DNA of 64,000 nucleotides from Fusarium oxysporum f. sp. lycopersici 4287 (Eukaryota; Ascomycota; Sordariomycetes; Hypocreales; Nectriaceae). A model generated the notes under the pieces. That model had not been told where the DNA came from and did no database searches. It saw nothing but the letters and a program-made list of their open reading frames with translations. This document shows, one piece after another, positions 30,121 through 41,838 of this stretch. Both the position numbers and the translations under genes were made by a program. Position 1 is the first letter of the stretch. Every line of letters begins with the position of its first letter. The stretch spans positions 1,460,747 to 1,524,746 of the forward strand of contig NC_030991.1 of assembly GCF_000149955.1 (NCBI RefSeq). The letters run 5' to 3'.

Positions 30121-31835
30121 TCAACAGGCCGGCATCGCGGGCGGCATACCGATCATGCCATGACTTCCCATTGGCCAACTTGTATTATTGTTCATATCTG
30201 GTCCAGCATCCTCGTAACAATTCATTTGAGACAATGCTCTAGTGATGATCGATAACAGCGGGTTTCCAGCAAAGTGACCCGACTGCGGTCCGTCCTCTGC
30301 CGTCGTCGTGGTATGTTTCGAACTGTCTGGCCAACCTGTCGCAGCGGTCGACCGCGGGCTAGGACGAGTCTCGTCTGATGGAGTCCGCGCTTGCATCTCA
30401 ATGTCACTCTTCGACTGGGCGGACGGCATGTGGCTGTCGCTGGCTGCCGCAGCCGTGGACTGTGTAACTTTTGCGGCACCATTGCCAGCATCAGCAATAG
30501 CATCGGTGTCGCGGTTCGCCAGTCCACCGTCGCCCAGACCTCCCTCGGCTTCGATGGGAGCCTGACGGACGACATGTGGGTCGGCTGAGGGAAGATGCAT
30601 CATATCGATGGGCAGGTGACCGTTGTCAAGTTGATCCATCATCTCCATGCCCAAGTCCACGTTCATGTCCATACCCATGTTGTCGAGATCAAATTGCAGC
30701 ATGTTACCCCAGTGATGTGCGCCAGGGAAATCTGTCACTTGGCCAAAGTCCAGCATAGCCGACTGCATCCAATCATCCTCTGCCATCATCGTTGTCAGAT
30801 CGACAGATCCTGGCTCATCTCCGTGACTAGGCTGCATTGCATCATCCGACGGGCCATTCATAGCCATGGAAGCAAATGGTGCGGTCGGCTCACACCACGG
30901 CTCGCCTTCCGCATCCTCATCTTCAATCGAAGTGTACGGCATCACGGCGTCCTGATCATCTGGTGCATGATCGTGAAGATGGCTCGAGGCTGCATTGTTT
31001 GGTTCCGCCGGCTCGCTCCGGTCGCGAACCCGTGAACGACGGCAATCGCCTCTATAAACGTGATGATGATCATCACCTTCGCCGTTGGCGTTATCGGTGT
31101 CATTGTCGCTGATATGGTTGTCGGTACTACCAAGGTCACGAACAGCATGATCCGGGCAAGCGTCGAGGCGAGCTTCCCTTCGGATTCTTGTCTCGGTCTC
31201 TCCGGGGCCGGCATTGTCACGACCCCGGCGTCGGGTCATCCTCGGCGCTGGACTGGCTGGAACGTCCCAGGTACTCTCACCATCGTCTTCGGCTTCGGAT
31301 TCGCCGTCGCCGGCGACGATGATTTGCGGCTGCGTCGGTGAGGCGCCAGACCCTGATGAGCCATCGCCCTGACGACCTCTGCTGCGAAGACTGAGCACAC
31401 GGGGTGATGGCTTCGGCGCTGGTTTGGTGACCCGGCACGGCTTCGTATTGGCCGGCTGCTTCCGTTGTCTCGCTGGCTTCAGAACAAGCTCGCCATTAGA
31501 CACAACCTGCCTTCGCCAAATATCGTGAATCTGTAACCACCGTCCCGGTCAGCGACTTGCTCAATCGGCTTCTTCAGCCTTCCGCACTTCTACACTTCTA
31601 AACCTACCACGTCGTTCGTGTCTTCCGGCAGCGATTCCCCCTCTGGGACGTACACTGAGCCGTCCCAGAATCCATGGATCTTGTTGTAGAACGCAAGCAC
31701 GGCGATCGTACCGCAGTCCTTGCCGAACTGATAGTTCTTCTTGATCGCCGTCATGCCTCTCTTGCGCATGGTCTGGCTCACCCATGCTCGATCTTCTGGG
31801 TGGGGGGACCTGGAACGAGTCTTCCGAGGCGCCAT
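30121..31835 (-). CDS. MADS-box-like DNA-binding protein (two exons)
   Basis: Exon 1 is 31835-31608, and exon 2 is 31530-30121. The 77-bp intron (31607-31531) has donor GTAGGT, branch CTGAC and acceptor TACAG, and keeps frame (...EDTNDV joined to IHDIWRRQ). The protein has about 545 residues. Residues about 12-60 read RAWVSQTMRKRGMTAIKKNY, then QFGKDCGTIAVLAFYNKIHG, which aligns with the MADS/SRF pattern (KRKxGxxKKAyELsxLcgxxVxLixxsxxG). The rest is low complexity: AT-hook-like basic stretches (RMTRRRGRD), acidic and Met/Asp-rich segments (DLDNMGMDMNVDLGMEMMDQ) reminiscent of activation domains. Nuclear regulator likely. No target can be named. The MADS call rests on a short alignment done by eye. 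Confidence 0.5.
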
Positions 31836-32655
31836 GTCTACCTCTTCAGCCGGAATGGAAGCAGAGACGAAACAGTATCGTCTGGGTCTCGATGCTGTTC
31901 CAAGATATGGAAGCTGTGCATGTATCGAATGTAGGCCATCTTTTGAACGAACGGCGGAATTAAGTGGATGAATCGTCCTGTCCCAAACCGGACTCGCGAC
32001 TCTCTTGCAGCAAAGAACGACCCATTTCTCCCGCTATGCCTTCTTGCCAGGCCAATGTCTTGATTCGATTTCATTTTCGGCCTTCTTTCGTTGTCGAGCC
32101 ATTGCCGAATTTTCCAGACTTGCCTTGCCAAGGACTGTTGGTCGGTCGTCGTGCAGCGGAACGGGTCATGTCGGTGTTACTCTATGGTCGTTGCAAAAAG
32201 TCCTCAGGTAATCCAGGGTTAATTTCCACCTCTCCATCACGGTGCCAGACTGTCGGGACGAATTCGACGTCGACATAGGTCAAAACGGCTGGAGCGAGGG
32301 GATGGACGAGGAATATGAGGCGCAAATCCATGGTAGAGGTGGATCAAGTGTCTGCTAGAGCCAACATCTTTTTCAAACCCTGAGTGTGGGTTCCATTTTA
32401 CATGTCCTCTGTCAATTTTGTTCTTCAACTTCCTATTTCCACCTTCCCCTTCTTCCGTATACAATATCACTTGCCCTCACCTTAGATGCAGTCGCTCAGA
32501 GCTGATGTTACATCGGTAGTTAGGATCGACATATTCTGCATTGAATCCACATCACGTGGGGGACTGCAACGGTTAAAACGGACTTTTAATCGCTGATCTA
32601 GTGGCCCAGGGCTTGAGCTTTTGACAGGCCATTCCTGCCGTTGTAAAATACCAGC
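31836..32655. other. Promoter-side intergenic region
   Basis: No coding sequence recognised upstream of the MADS-like gene. Plus and minus ORFs here look like chance. Confidence 0.35.
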
Positions 32656-33178
32656 TATGTTATGTTATGTTATGTATATTTTTCGTCCGGGGGGCCGTAG
32701 GCCCCAAAAAGTCTCCTACTGGAGCACAGGACGTGCTGAGCTAGAGGAATTACAGTCTATCTATACGCTAATTACAGAGATATTTGGCCCTAACGAGGAT
32801 TAGTCATCCGCTACGCGAAATTAGTCTTCCCCTCAGAGTCCAATTTCTGCGAACGCGTCAACAAACTGCGCTCTATCCAGCATATCAACAGCACAAATGG
32901 CGCATCTTATCAAGCTTGCTACCCGTCAGCGGGATGATCAAGCGCGGCTGATGAATGACAGCCGCAAGGTAAGCCTGTTTTTAGGCGATCGTGAGCCTCT
33001 CAACGCGGTTGTCGCGGGGCTGCCTCCGAGTGATCGCAGTCGGATGGAGGGCGTATCAGCGCCTTCCATTTAGCTGCAAGCATATAAGAAAGAGGAAAGG
33101 TAACAAAAGAAACGTATTGAAAATAAAAAGAGAGAAAGAGAGAAAGAGAGACGCGAGTGCTTCTCGAGTCGTGTTCGC

Positions 33179-36100
33179 CTAGTAGCGAGGGCAGATATTT
33201 CCAAAGAACGCGCTGGCCTTGGATAGGTCGATATATTTGGTAAAGTCTTTTCCTATTGCTAGATTGACCGCTGCATTCGGTGAGGGTGCAAGCCTCATCC
33301 GGTGACGCGGCGGTATCTTTCTGCAGTAGAAGATGTGATCCGGTGCTTTGCGTCGGCCACATGAGCAGACTAGGCGTGCGTCGACATGGTCGAATCTCTC
33401 GTGATACGCAGCGAAGTCCCCGTGAAGGGATCTCGCTGCCAACAGATGGTGCAAGGCTGCGCGCGGGAGCGAAAGCTCCGGCGGGCAGCCTGTAGTCGCC
33501 TTGAGATTGAGCCTCTTATACTGCTCAGGGGCAGAGGTCGACCACCACGTCTCGAATGCTTCTTTCGGTTTCTGTCTTGCGATCCTTCGCAAGTATGCTA
33601 GTGTTGGCTGAGCCTGCCCAGGCTCGGGGGCTGATGATGCTGCTTTGGCCAGTTTATCGGCCTGTTCGTTGCCGGGGATGTCGGTGTGTCCTGGCACCCA
33701 GCGTACCTGTGTGGCTCCATGCAAAGCCGCTAGTGCCTGAAACTCGAGAAAGACGTCCTGTGAGGAGTCGGAAGGTGTGCCTCGCAGGCATGTAGCAGCT
33801 GCAAGATTGTCTAGGCAGATTATGATGTTTCGTGAAACTGATTCTTGTAGGTTTAGAGCGGCCTTCAAGCCCTGGAGCGCCCCTGTAGCTTCGGCAGGTC
33901 CAAGGCGACCTGACCCGTCGAGGACGGGGAAGTTGCCCTGGTGAATAGTAAAGCCGTAGCTGGCAGCTCCCTGAGAGGAGAGAGAGCCATCTGAGTATAT
34001 TACTAGGGTTAGCGGATCGAGTGACTGCACCCAACGGAGGAAAGCGTCGGCCGTTTCCTTCTTCGACGCTGTCTGCAGCGGTGGCATTTGTTCTTGGTTG
34101 AAGCATCGCTGGATGAGCTTCGGTCGCGCGCACGGCGCAAGGAGCTCATCTGTGCGTCGAAGACGTGTTCGGAAGCTACTTTCCGTCTGTGCTTGATATC
34201 TTCGTTTTATGAGGTCGTGGTAAGCAGGTTGGCTGGGCGGACGCGTTCGCCTCGCCAGAGGGTGAGCCTCATCAAGCGATTTGAGCCGTGCAGAGAATCG
34301 GAGTCGTCGTGATTCAAGGAGTTGCGCGACTGGCGGTATCCCACTTTCTCGGTGGAGAGCAGCAATAGGTGTTGTCTTCCAGACGGGAAGTATAGCTCTC
34401 ATGGCCTGGTTCATGGCTTTGGTCATTCTCTGTATGAGATGTTGGTTGCTTGAAGGTAAGTCTTTACTGGGTTGATTCCATCGCGGCCTGGATGTGCCCG
34501 GGTACCAGGCCTCGGAGCCGTGGAGCAGCACGGGCTCGATACATGCCCTAACGGCACTTCGTACGGCAGCCGGCAGCCGGCAGCGGGCCGTGTTTCGTGT
34601 TGGTGAGTCCTCGCAGATGGTAGGCCACGGCTTGCGCTTTCGCCGCCCACTTCTCTACATGGATTCGGAACGATAGCCTGCTGTCAAGCCAGATGCCCAG
34701 CCAGCGTAGGGCTGACTCGGGATGTTTCTCGATGTCGCCGTGACGTACTGCCGGGGCGGTCCTGAGTTTGCTGCGAGAGAAGTGCATGACTTCAGTCTTC
34801 TTCGAGTCGAAGGAGACACCGTTCGTCGCTCCCCAGCGCACCATCTCGTCGATGGCCCCGGAAGTCATAGCCGTAGTTTCGTCTACTGTGTCGCCTATGG
34901 ACAGGATGGCCGTGTCATCAGCATAACCGAAGCGACCCTGAGGGTTTCCTAGTCGGTAGATTGGCTCAGTATAGAGTAGAAAGAGAATTGGCGATACCGG
35001 CGACCCCTGAGGGAGGCCGCACTGAAGGGGAGAAGAGGCCGTGACGGTGTCTTGGTACCTGACACGCGCAGACCGGCCGCCCATGAAGGAGCCAGCCCAA
35101 CGAGCCAGATAGTCAGGCCAGCCTTGTTCGCGTAGACGCAGAACTAGCCTGTTGCACATGACGGTGTCGAAAGCACCTTGGACGTCCATTGTGACTAGAG
35201 TCGCCACCTTCTTGCGTGCAAACGCTTCTTCGATATCGTGGATCAGAGCTGTCACCAGGTCTGTCGCAGACCTTTTGGGGAGCGCTCCAGCTTGCTGTGG
35301 GTGCAAGACGTTGTAATGCACCGCTGCCCAGGCTAGGCGGCGTGCGATCAGTCGTTCCAGTCCCTTGCCAAGACAGGAGAGTAGTGAGATAGGTCGCCAC
35401 GCTCGTGGCTCTGTGAGGTCTCTGCGTCCCGGTTTCGCGATCATGACCACCTCCGCCTCCTTGAATGGTTTTGGATGATGGCCTGTGGTAAGGCATCTTT
35501 CGAAGAGACGACGGACGTGTGTACCGATAATATGCCATACTGCTTCAAGAAGTTTGACTGTGATGTTGTCTGACCCTGGGGATGTATTGCCTGTGTAACA
35601 AGTCGCATATTGCGCCTCCTCTAGAGAGATTTCGGGAGAGAATGGGATCGATCTAGGTGGGAATACTGGCGTCCATGCGTTTGCGATGTCGTCCTCCGCA
35701 GTTCTTCGTTCAAGCGTGGCCTGTCGGAGTGCGTTGGCTTTATCTATCTGGCTTTCATACACGACGTTATCGACCTGTAGAGGTGGCGGCTGGAAGGCTC
35801 CTGGGGACTTTAGCCACCGGACAGCTTTGAAAACATCGCTACTGCTGGAGAAGCCATCGATGAGGTTACGCCAATAGCGCCTCTTGGCCTGACGGACTAC
35901 ACGATGAAAGCCTCTTTTGGCGATCTGAACATCCTGGTTGAAGCCGAGCAGGTAGCTTCTTCTGATGGCTCGAAAAGCAGCCGCGGCGTCGGCGCACTCC
36001 TCCGTCCACCAGGGAGCCGGACGTCCGCCTTTCCGTGCGGGCCTCCCAGACGCTTTTGCTGCTGATGTTAGTAGACTCACAAGTGAAGAGGCAAGCTCGT

Positions 36101-36920
36101 CCAGCTCCTCGGGGGTCGAATCTGTCAGGGGTATTCCTGTAGCGCCAAGCTCTACGATCTCGACGAATCGTTTAAGCTCGTCTTCCGTCTTGACTCGGAT
36201 CTTGGCCGGTTGTACCGGAGTCGATCTGATGTCAAGGAAGGTCAAGCTGAGCGTGAAGTGGTCGGAGCTAGTGGCGAGATGGTCCTCGACGGTAGCTTCG
36301 GCCAGTGGCATATTGGTGAAGGCCAGGTCAATCGTGTTGCCGTGTGGATTTGTCGGGATATCTAGAGTGTTAAGAAGATTGAGGTCATTCTCTGACGCCC
36401 ATCCCGCTACCTCGTGGCCGCGGTTCGTCGCTTGGCCCGTCTGCCAACTACGATGCCTGGCATTGAAATCGCCAGCAACGAGGCAGCGCTCCGGAACAGG
36501 CCAGCGAAGCAGCGTGTTTAGGGCATCCCTCTCGTCGTTCTGGCGATAAAAGTTGACTATCGTCATGCCGTTGACTGTGATCCAAAGGATGTCACGTGTC
36601 TCAAAGGGGCGAATCTGGTCAGCCAGAAGTCTTGGGTCTCGTCGGACATATGTCATCACTCTAGGCCGAGTGTCGTTGCTGTTCCACATGTCGACTGGCG
36701 TGAACGTGTCGTACGCAGGATGTGTCTTGGTTAGGCAGCGGGCTTTAGTATGAGCTGTCCACGGCTCCTGCAGGAGTACAATGTCATATCGTTCCGAGTC
36801 GGCTAGCGCCAGGGCGCAGTCGTGGGCCGGAGGGATCTTGCCGACGTTGGCCTGGAAGACCTTGAGTGGCTTCTTATCGTTCTTTCGTGTCTGCGAGTAC
36901 CTATTCCTGGTCATAGTCAT
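33179..36920 (-). pseudogene. LINE ORF2: endonuclease, reverse transcriptase, RNase H; one frameshift
   Basis: The first open part (36920-34548, 790 codons) has an APE-type endonuclease (VFQANVGK, LLQEPW, VAGDFNARH, SSDHFTL) and RT (GLPQGSPVSPILF, FGYADDTAIL). The second part (34531-33179, 450 codons) continues RT thumb-like sequence (EPVLLHGSEAWYP), then RNase H (YSDGSLSSQGAASYGF, EATGALQGLKAAL, VPGHTDIPGNEQADKLAK) and a Cys/His tail (CSCGRRKAPDHIFYC). The frames are broken by a third copy of a 7-bp unit CGGCAGC at 34564-34584. With two units the frame would be continuous. All catalytic motifs are otherwise present. Confidence 0.85.
34564..34584. repeat. 7-bp tandem repeat (CGGCAGC)x3 causing ORF2 frameshift
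   Basis: Three perfect tandem CGGCAGC units. Seven bases equals +1 mod 3, which explains the frame change between the two halves of LINE ORF2. Confidence 0.8.
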
Positions 36921-38541
36921 GAGTACGGCTTGTCAGGATTATACGACGCTTCTTCTTCGGTGAGCTTAGTCCATGATGCTCAGGCTCCTCCTCTGCTTCG
37001 TAGGTAGCCCGGGGAGCTGTGGCCACCATGATGCACGAGGGTGCTCCCGACGCAGCTGGACTCGGAGCGTGAGCGTCTGGCTGTTCATCTAGTCCGATGT
37101 CGCCCCTTCGCAGCTCAGCCGCTCCTTGTTGGGTTTCCATATGCGTCTCTAGTTGTGTTTCTGAATATCGTTGTCGGTATGTTTCCGCGCCCACCATTCG
37201 GACGTGTTCTCGTTGTTCTTTGGTAAGCCGGCGAAGGACGCCGCGTACTTTCTTCGGCCGAGCTGGGCACTTACGAAGGTTGGCCTCGTGGGGCCCTAAG
37301 CAGTTGACGCACTGTTCTGATGCAGCACAGCCGTCTGCGATATGGTCAGTCTTGCCACAGCGTCGGCAGACTGGCTGTCTACGGCAGTTGCGGGCAAAGT
37401 GGTAGTCCCAGCACGTTTTGCACTGTTTAGGTTGGACGGTTTTGTCTATGAGTCTGGCTGCACGGCTGCCAAAGAGGGACCAGAATCTCTTGGTGGGCTT
37501 GAGAAAGGACACAAGTAGAGTCTTGGTCAAGGGATTATCCGAGAATTGTCTCCCAGTACGTATATCAACGGGCTTGAGCCCTGTCTGGATTTCTATCTCA
37601 TCGCTGACAACGCTGTCACTATCCACCTCATTGCCGCGAAAGTCGGTCAGTCTTCTGGGAAAGTCTGAGACCACATAAGTGTGCCATTCCTTGTTCGTTT
37701 CTACTGCCATAGCTCCCAGCTCAGCCGCCCACTCGGCCCGCTTCTCTACGAGAAAGTCGCGCGTTTCGAGGTCGGCAGCCAGGATGGCCCATCCTGATCT
37801 GACTTCAAACACCTGTCGGATCTTGTCTGAGACGGCGCCGAGCTTTTCCCGGATCAGGGTCCGGATGGCATAGCTACTGTGGGCCCTGGCCGGAGCTCCG
37901 GCTTCTAGACGGATGAAGACACGGAGGTCTTGTCGGGGTGGAGCGATGGTCGATTGTTGCCCTTGGCGATGAAGTGGGTCAGATTGTCGGTGTTGTTGTT
38001 GTTGTTGATGTTGGGGAGTTGGGCGGGCGCGGTCAGTGGGGAGCGAGGCGGCGACGCTGCTGTAGGTAGGCTTAGAAGCTGGTGCATCGCCAGAAAGCTC
38101 TTGTTTCCAAATGCCGAGGAAGCTGTCGGCGAATTGCCGAGCGAAACGTCGCTGCGGTCCAGCGGTGAATTGCTGAGCGGCTTCTTCAAACTTGGCGCAG
38201 AAGGCCTGGAAAACCATCAGCTTGGCGTTGTACTCTTCCACGCGCTCGCGGGCGAGGTCATTGGCCGATTTGATAATAGAGATTGGCTGATCATAGATCG
38301 ATGTGGGGTTGGCACGCTCAGCTCCTTCCACAGCTGCAGCAGTGGTGGCGGCGTTGAGTGGTGAGGACGGTGTCTGCGCCGTCCGCCCGAGTCCGGGTGA
38401 AACACCAACGGGACCGTTGACGATTGCAGGGCTGTTTTGCAGGAGAGCTGCACGGGCTTCTCGGTTTAGATTGGCGGGAGTGTGGATCCCAAGATCAAAG
38501 CGATCCGAGACAGCGGGCGGGCTCGTCATGGACGAGGCCAT
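36901..38541 (-). CDS. LINE ORF1 (Gag-like, CCHC knuckles)
   Basis: 546 codons. A low-complexity N-terminus includes a Gln-rich run coded by CAA/CAG repeats near 37990. The central RRM/gag-like region contains FIRLEAGAPARAHSSYAIR. C-terminal zinc knuckles include CKTCWDYHFARNC, CRRCGKTDHIADGC and CVNCLGPHEANLRKC. It binds element RNA. Its stop overlaps the ORF2 start by 20 nt (36901-36920, ATGACTATGACC), suggesting termination-reinitiation for ORF2. Confidence 0.85.
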   Translation of the reverse strand: MASSMTSPPAVSDRFDLGIHTPANLNREARAALLQNSPAIVNGPVGVSPGLGRTAQTPSSPLNAATTAAAVEGAERANPTSIYDQPISIIKSANDLARERVEEYNAKLMVFQAFCAKFEEAAQQFTAGPQRRFARQFADSFLGIWKQELSGDAPASKPTYSSVAASLPTDRARPTPQHQQQQQHRQSDPLHRQGQQSTIAPPRQDLRVFIRLEAGAPARAHSSYAIRTLIREKLGAVSDKIRQVFEVRSGWAILAADLETRDFLVEKRAEWAAELGAMAVETNKEWHTYVVSDFPRRLTDFRGNEVDSDSVVSDEIEIQTGLKPVDIRTGRQFSDNPLTKTLLVSFLKPTKRFWSLFGSRAARLIDKTVQPKQCKTCWDYHFARNCRRQPVCRRCGKTDHIADGCAASEQCVNCLGPHEANLRKCPARPKKVRGVLRRLTKEQREHVRMVGAETYRQRYSETQLETHMETQQGAAELRRGDIGLDEQPDAHAPSPAASGAPSCIMVATAPRATYEAEEEPEHHGLSSPKKKRRIILTSRTHDYDQE

Positions 38542-38600
38542 CGCCGCGGCTTGCGGCTGCGCGAAGCGCAGGTTGGGTCGTTTGTTGTGCGCTTGTTAAG

Positions 38601-39190
38601 GATCTTGGTGCAGACAGGGCCACTTTCTTAACACTTGTATGCCAAGAAAGTGTGATGACAAAGGAAGGTTGAGCCGATGAGTGTATGGACCAGTCCATCC
38701 ATTGGGCCCCTTCAGGGTAAGCAGGTCGGGTGCAGGTCAGGGGCTAACGTACACGCTGATACAGTAGACAAGAATTCAAGGTCGTCGGGATCAACAGAAA
38801 AACCTATGGATATGATAAGCTTCGAGCAGAAAATGAAGGTAACTCTGCCATATGTAATTTGGTTACCTTCAGAGAGTAATTGAGTGACGTTCCATGGGTT
38901 CGGTCATGAGGGATTGTGGGTGAACCGAGATAATCGACAAGGGCAACGTGGTGATCCGGTGATACTATATTGAAGGATCAAGGTATTAAGAGCAGGAACA
39001 ATACCAAGAGATTCTGATGCGCTCCTGCCAGCCCAAAGAGGAAAGTCTTGGAGCACAGCATAAAGCTCCATACTCTAATGCCTCCCTAGGGGATGGCTTA
39101 CCACTAAGACTACTTGGGTATTAATGACACTAAAGACTGTACCCGTAGTCTAAAAACTTTGAAACGCAAATAAGGAGATGCTATAATGGC
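38601..39190. other. No gene recognised
   Basis: Flank of the LINE. Nothing readable. Confidence 0.3.
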
Positions 39191-39422
39191 CCCTGAAAAT
39201 TATATCTAAAGGCTTCAAAGTCCTTTCTGAAGAGGATAATACTGGTAATATATATAAATGTTTTGTTGAGCGCCAAGGTCTGACCTCCTCGAAGGCGAAC
39301 GACATAATTAGTCGGCGGCCAAAAGATCATCCTTATAGAATCAAGGAAGGGTAGCTCTGGAGAGAATATGGAGTCCAGCTAATTGCATTAATAAAAACAC
39401 ACGGACAGTGGCCGAATTATTG
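39191..39422 (+). pseudogene. Unrecognised coding-like remnant
   Basis: A plus-strand frame reads ISKGFKVLSEEDNTGNIYKC, then VERQGLTSSKANDIISRR, a TAG, then LWREYGVQLIALIKTHGQWP. Protein-like composition across a single stop suggests a dead exon. Family unknown. Confidence 0.25.
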
Positions 39423-39773
39423 AAAACACTGAATTCAAACCCTGAAGCAAATACGGTTGTCCTTGTCATATACAACAAATCATGCTCTCGATGCTTTACA
39501 TCTCCAGCCGGTAAAGTTTTATCTACCTTCGCGATATATTACGTATGGTTATCAGTTCAATGCTCTCACAGGCTTCTTCCTAACCTCTAGGATACTGGCG
39601 TCGTATCAATGGGCGATAACGCAAGGTACAAAAACCCGTAAGCCTGAAACATGTCTGCATGTGCAACAGGGCCACGTAATAGTCGTCGAGGATCTCTCGA
39701 AGATTCATCTGAGCATGAGGTTTAAATTCCCCGGTTGGCGGACTATCTTCTCCAGCGACATGGCACTCTTCAA

Positions 39774-40795
39774 TTAGCGTTCTTGCAGCATGATTACCAC
39801 AATTGCAGTTGTTGAAGAGATCCATGTGATACAAGAGTCTTTGCATTCCAGGCTTTCCAGTAATGGACTCTCTTTGTTGTCCCATATCTCGTGATGTTCG
39901 GGCGGCCGTTCCGGTCGACTCAAGTTTTGGAGTATTGTGTTGCAAGGTCTATATTGCCTATTAGATGCGTTCTTCTTAGTTGATGATCCTACCTCAAATC
40001 TTACGTCAACACACCTTAAATCAGCTCCCAGTTGATCTGGAAGTTTGGATAGCCAGCTATTGACTTTTTGCTGCAGCCTGTCATGCTTAAATACGAAAAT
40101 ATGATCGTCATTTCCTGTAGCGGCAGTCACCTGCCTCTCCTTGGGCTCTGGCACAAATGAAAGGGAGCATGGGTACTCTTTCCACGTGGCATCGCTGGGC
40201 TTTGAGTAACTAAAGACAGTCTCATTTACAAATAGGGAGTCTAATGAAAACTTCCCAACATCGAAAGTTCTAGGCATTTCCTCTGCAGAATCCTGTGGTG
40301 CAAGCGGCTTTAGATCGACGATTATGTCGTCAAGGGCGACAATGGCGTCATTCATGGCTTGATTGATAGTTGATGAAAGCGTTTGGCTAGGGCATTTGCC
40401 AAAGGTTCGGAAAGTGTCTGTGTAATCAGAGTGCGTTGAAGTCCCGCTTCACTCGCCGAAAGACGCTGTAGCGCTTGTCTAATGAATGGTGTTGGGATAT
40501 GGCTGATCTTTTGGGTATGGTTGGGAATGTAGATGATGTTCAAGACTTTAAATAACAAGGAAGATCGAAAGCCCTCATCCCACAGTTGTGCTCAATAATA
40601 TTGAGGTTCTACGTCTTTGGCGTCGGCAAAGTGGACAATCTTCCGGCAGTTCAGCAATCGCCTCATGATAGAACATTCTGAAACACATTTGAAACTATCA
40701 AAGGTATCGCAGAGCCCCAGCACGTCGTAAATACTAGCCTTCTATTTCCTGATATATCGGCTTACAGTGCCATAATTCCACATCACAGGCGAGCT
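39774..40795 (-). pseudogene. Unrecognised gene with multiple nonsense codons
   Basis: Reading leftwards, a continuous protein-like frame appears: SSPVMWNYGTVSRYIRK, stop, KASIYDVLGLCDTFDSFKC, then MRRLLNCRKIVHFADAKDVE, QPQYY, stop, AQLWDEGFRSSLLFKVLN. It continues with an RQALQRLSASEAGLQRTLIT segment. It shifts frame near 40352 into MNDAIVALDDIIVDLKPLAP and runs to 39774. Stops fit TGG-to-TGA type changes. It looks like a sizeable cytoplasmic protein gene now inactive. I cannot name the family. Confidence 0.4.
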
Positions 40796-41100
40796 GGCCG
40801 GAACTGAATTAATAAAGTCTATTCGGCATAAAATCAAGCTAGGGCACTCGTGTAAGTACGTTTCATGTAGAGGACTTGACCAAGGTAAATAAAATGATAT
40901 CTCTTATGGCACAATCACAACGTGACTAACTGGGCTAGTCACATGGTTCAAGCTAACAAGGGGAGGTCAAATACTTTTTGCCCCCTCCCCCCACTATATC
41001 CTTAAAGGACTAAATGCGGGGTTTCGGCAACAGGATGAAAGTGGAACCATTCATTTAGTTTTATCAAAAAGGGTTAGCTCAACTATTCCGATGGTACAGA
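40796..41100. other. No gene recognised
   Basis: Includes a C-rich run near 40980. Otherwise unremarkable. Confidence 0.3.
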
Positions 41101-41290
41101 TATGTATATTTTTCGTCCGGGGGCCGTGAGGCCCGTAAAGTCCCCTATTGGGGTATAGGACGTGCCGAACTAGAGTCTCTAGTGCTAAAATCTACGTAAA
41201 GCTTTCGCAAATTACAGAACAGACCACTATCCAGCATATAATCAACTCAAAAGCGCGTCCTGTCGAGCCTGTTACCCTCCGATGGTGCAG
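41101..41290 (-). mobile_element. 5'-truncated LINE 3'-end copy
   Basis: TATGTATATTTTTCGTCCGG and following sequence match 32671-32940 (both continue with GGACGTGC-GA-CTAGAG, later CTATCCAGCATAT), diverged. Interpreted as a short 3'-terminal copy of the LINE in the same orientation. Confidence 0.5.
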
Positions 41291-41838
41291 AGCAAATAGA
41301 GTTTCAAAGGTTTAGGTTAACCCTAAGTCATCTGCAACCCCATGCCGATCTCATCTTGAGCAGACGTACCAGAGGCAAGCAAGGCCAAGATGGCGACTTC
41401 TACGTCCAGGAAATGCACAGTTAATAATTTTCAAACAAGTTTATTGGCTGCTTGAAATGTTTAATTTCCTGGTCAAGAATAGAAGAAAGTAATCATCGAC
41501 TTTCACTGCCGAGTCGGCTGCTCCCGCAGCATGTACGTGCACCTGTGTTTGGGAGTAGGTGGCGGTTTGGGTCAGCCCAGTGGCTTACTGCTTTCCGTTT
41601 CATATCATCCAATATGCCTAGGACTTGCGGGTACCGATCATTTACTAGCTCAGGCGCCGTGACTTCGGCACGTACGGCTGACTGGTTTCGGGGGACAAAA
41701 AGACTCGGGAGCTCAAAACCTTGGACAGTCCGGCGCCACTGACATGATCATGACCTTTAATCGCTCCCAAGTCCGTGAAGATAGATCCCGAGCTCTTTAA
41801 TCCACCAGACATCATTAGCATTAGCTAAGGTCTCAATA
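41291..41838. other. No gene recognised
   Basis: A 96-codon plus ORF (41452-41742) has no recognisable domain and is probably chance. Confidence 0.3.

Larger units (their letters stand above)
32656..38600 (-). mobile_element. Tad1-like LINE, almost intact
   Basis: A non-LTR retrotransposon on the minus strand: ORF1 (38541-36901) and ORF2 (36920-33179, one frameshift). A 3' UTR of about 500 bp ends in an (AACAT)n-like simple tail at 32656-32675. The tail assignment rests on a 5'-truncated copy of the same terminal sequence at 41101-41290. The 5' limit is uncertain. No RIP decay is visible, so insertion is recent or protected. Confidence 0.8.

Noticed and set aside
30308..31341. Plus-strand ORFs opposite the MADS-like gene
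   Set aside because: They mirror GC-rich codons of the minus-strand exon and carry no domain. The minus-strand frame has splice signals and a MADS-like start.
33000..33362. 120-codon minus ORF at the LINE 3' end
   Set aside because: Overlaps the RNase H/Cys tail of LINE ORF2 in another frame.
41452..41742. 96-codon plus ORF as a gene
   Set aside because: No domain, no flanking support, and composition like the surrounding non-coding DNA.
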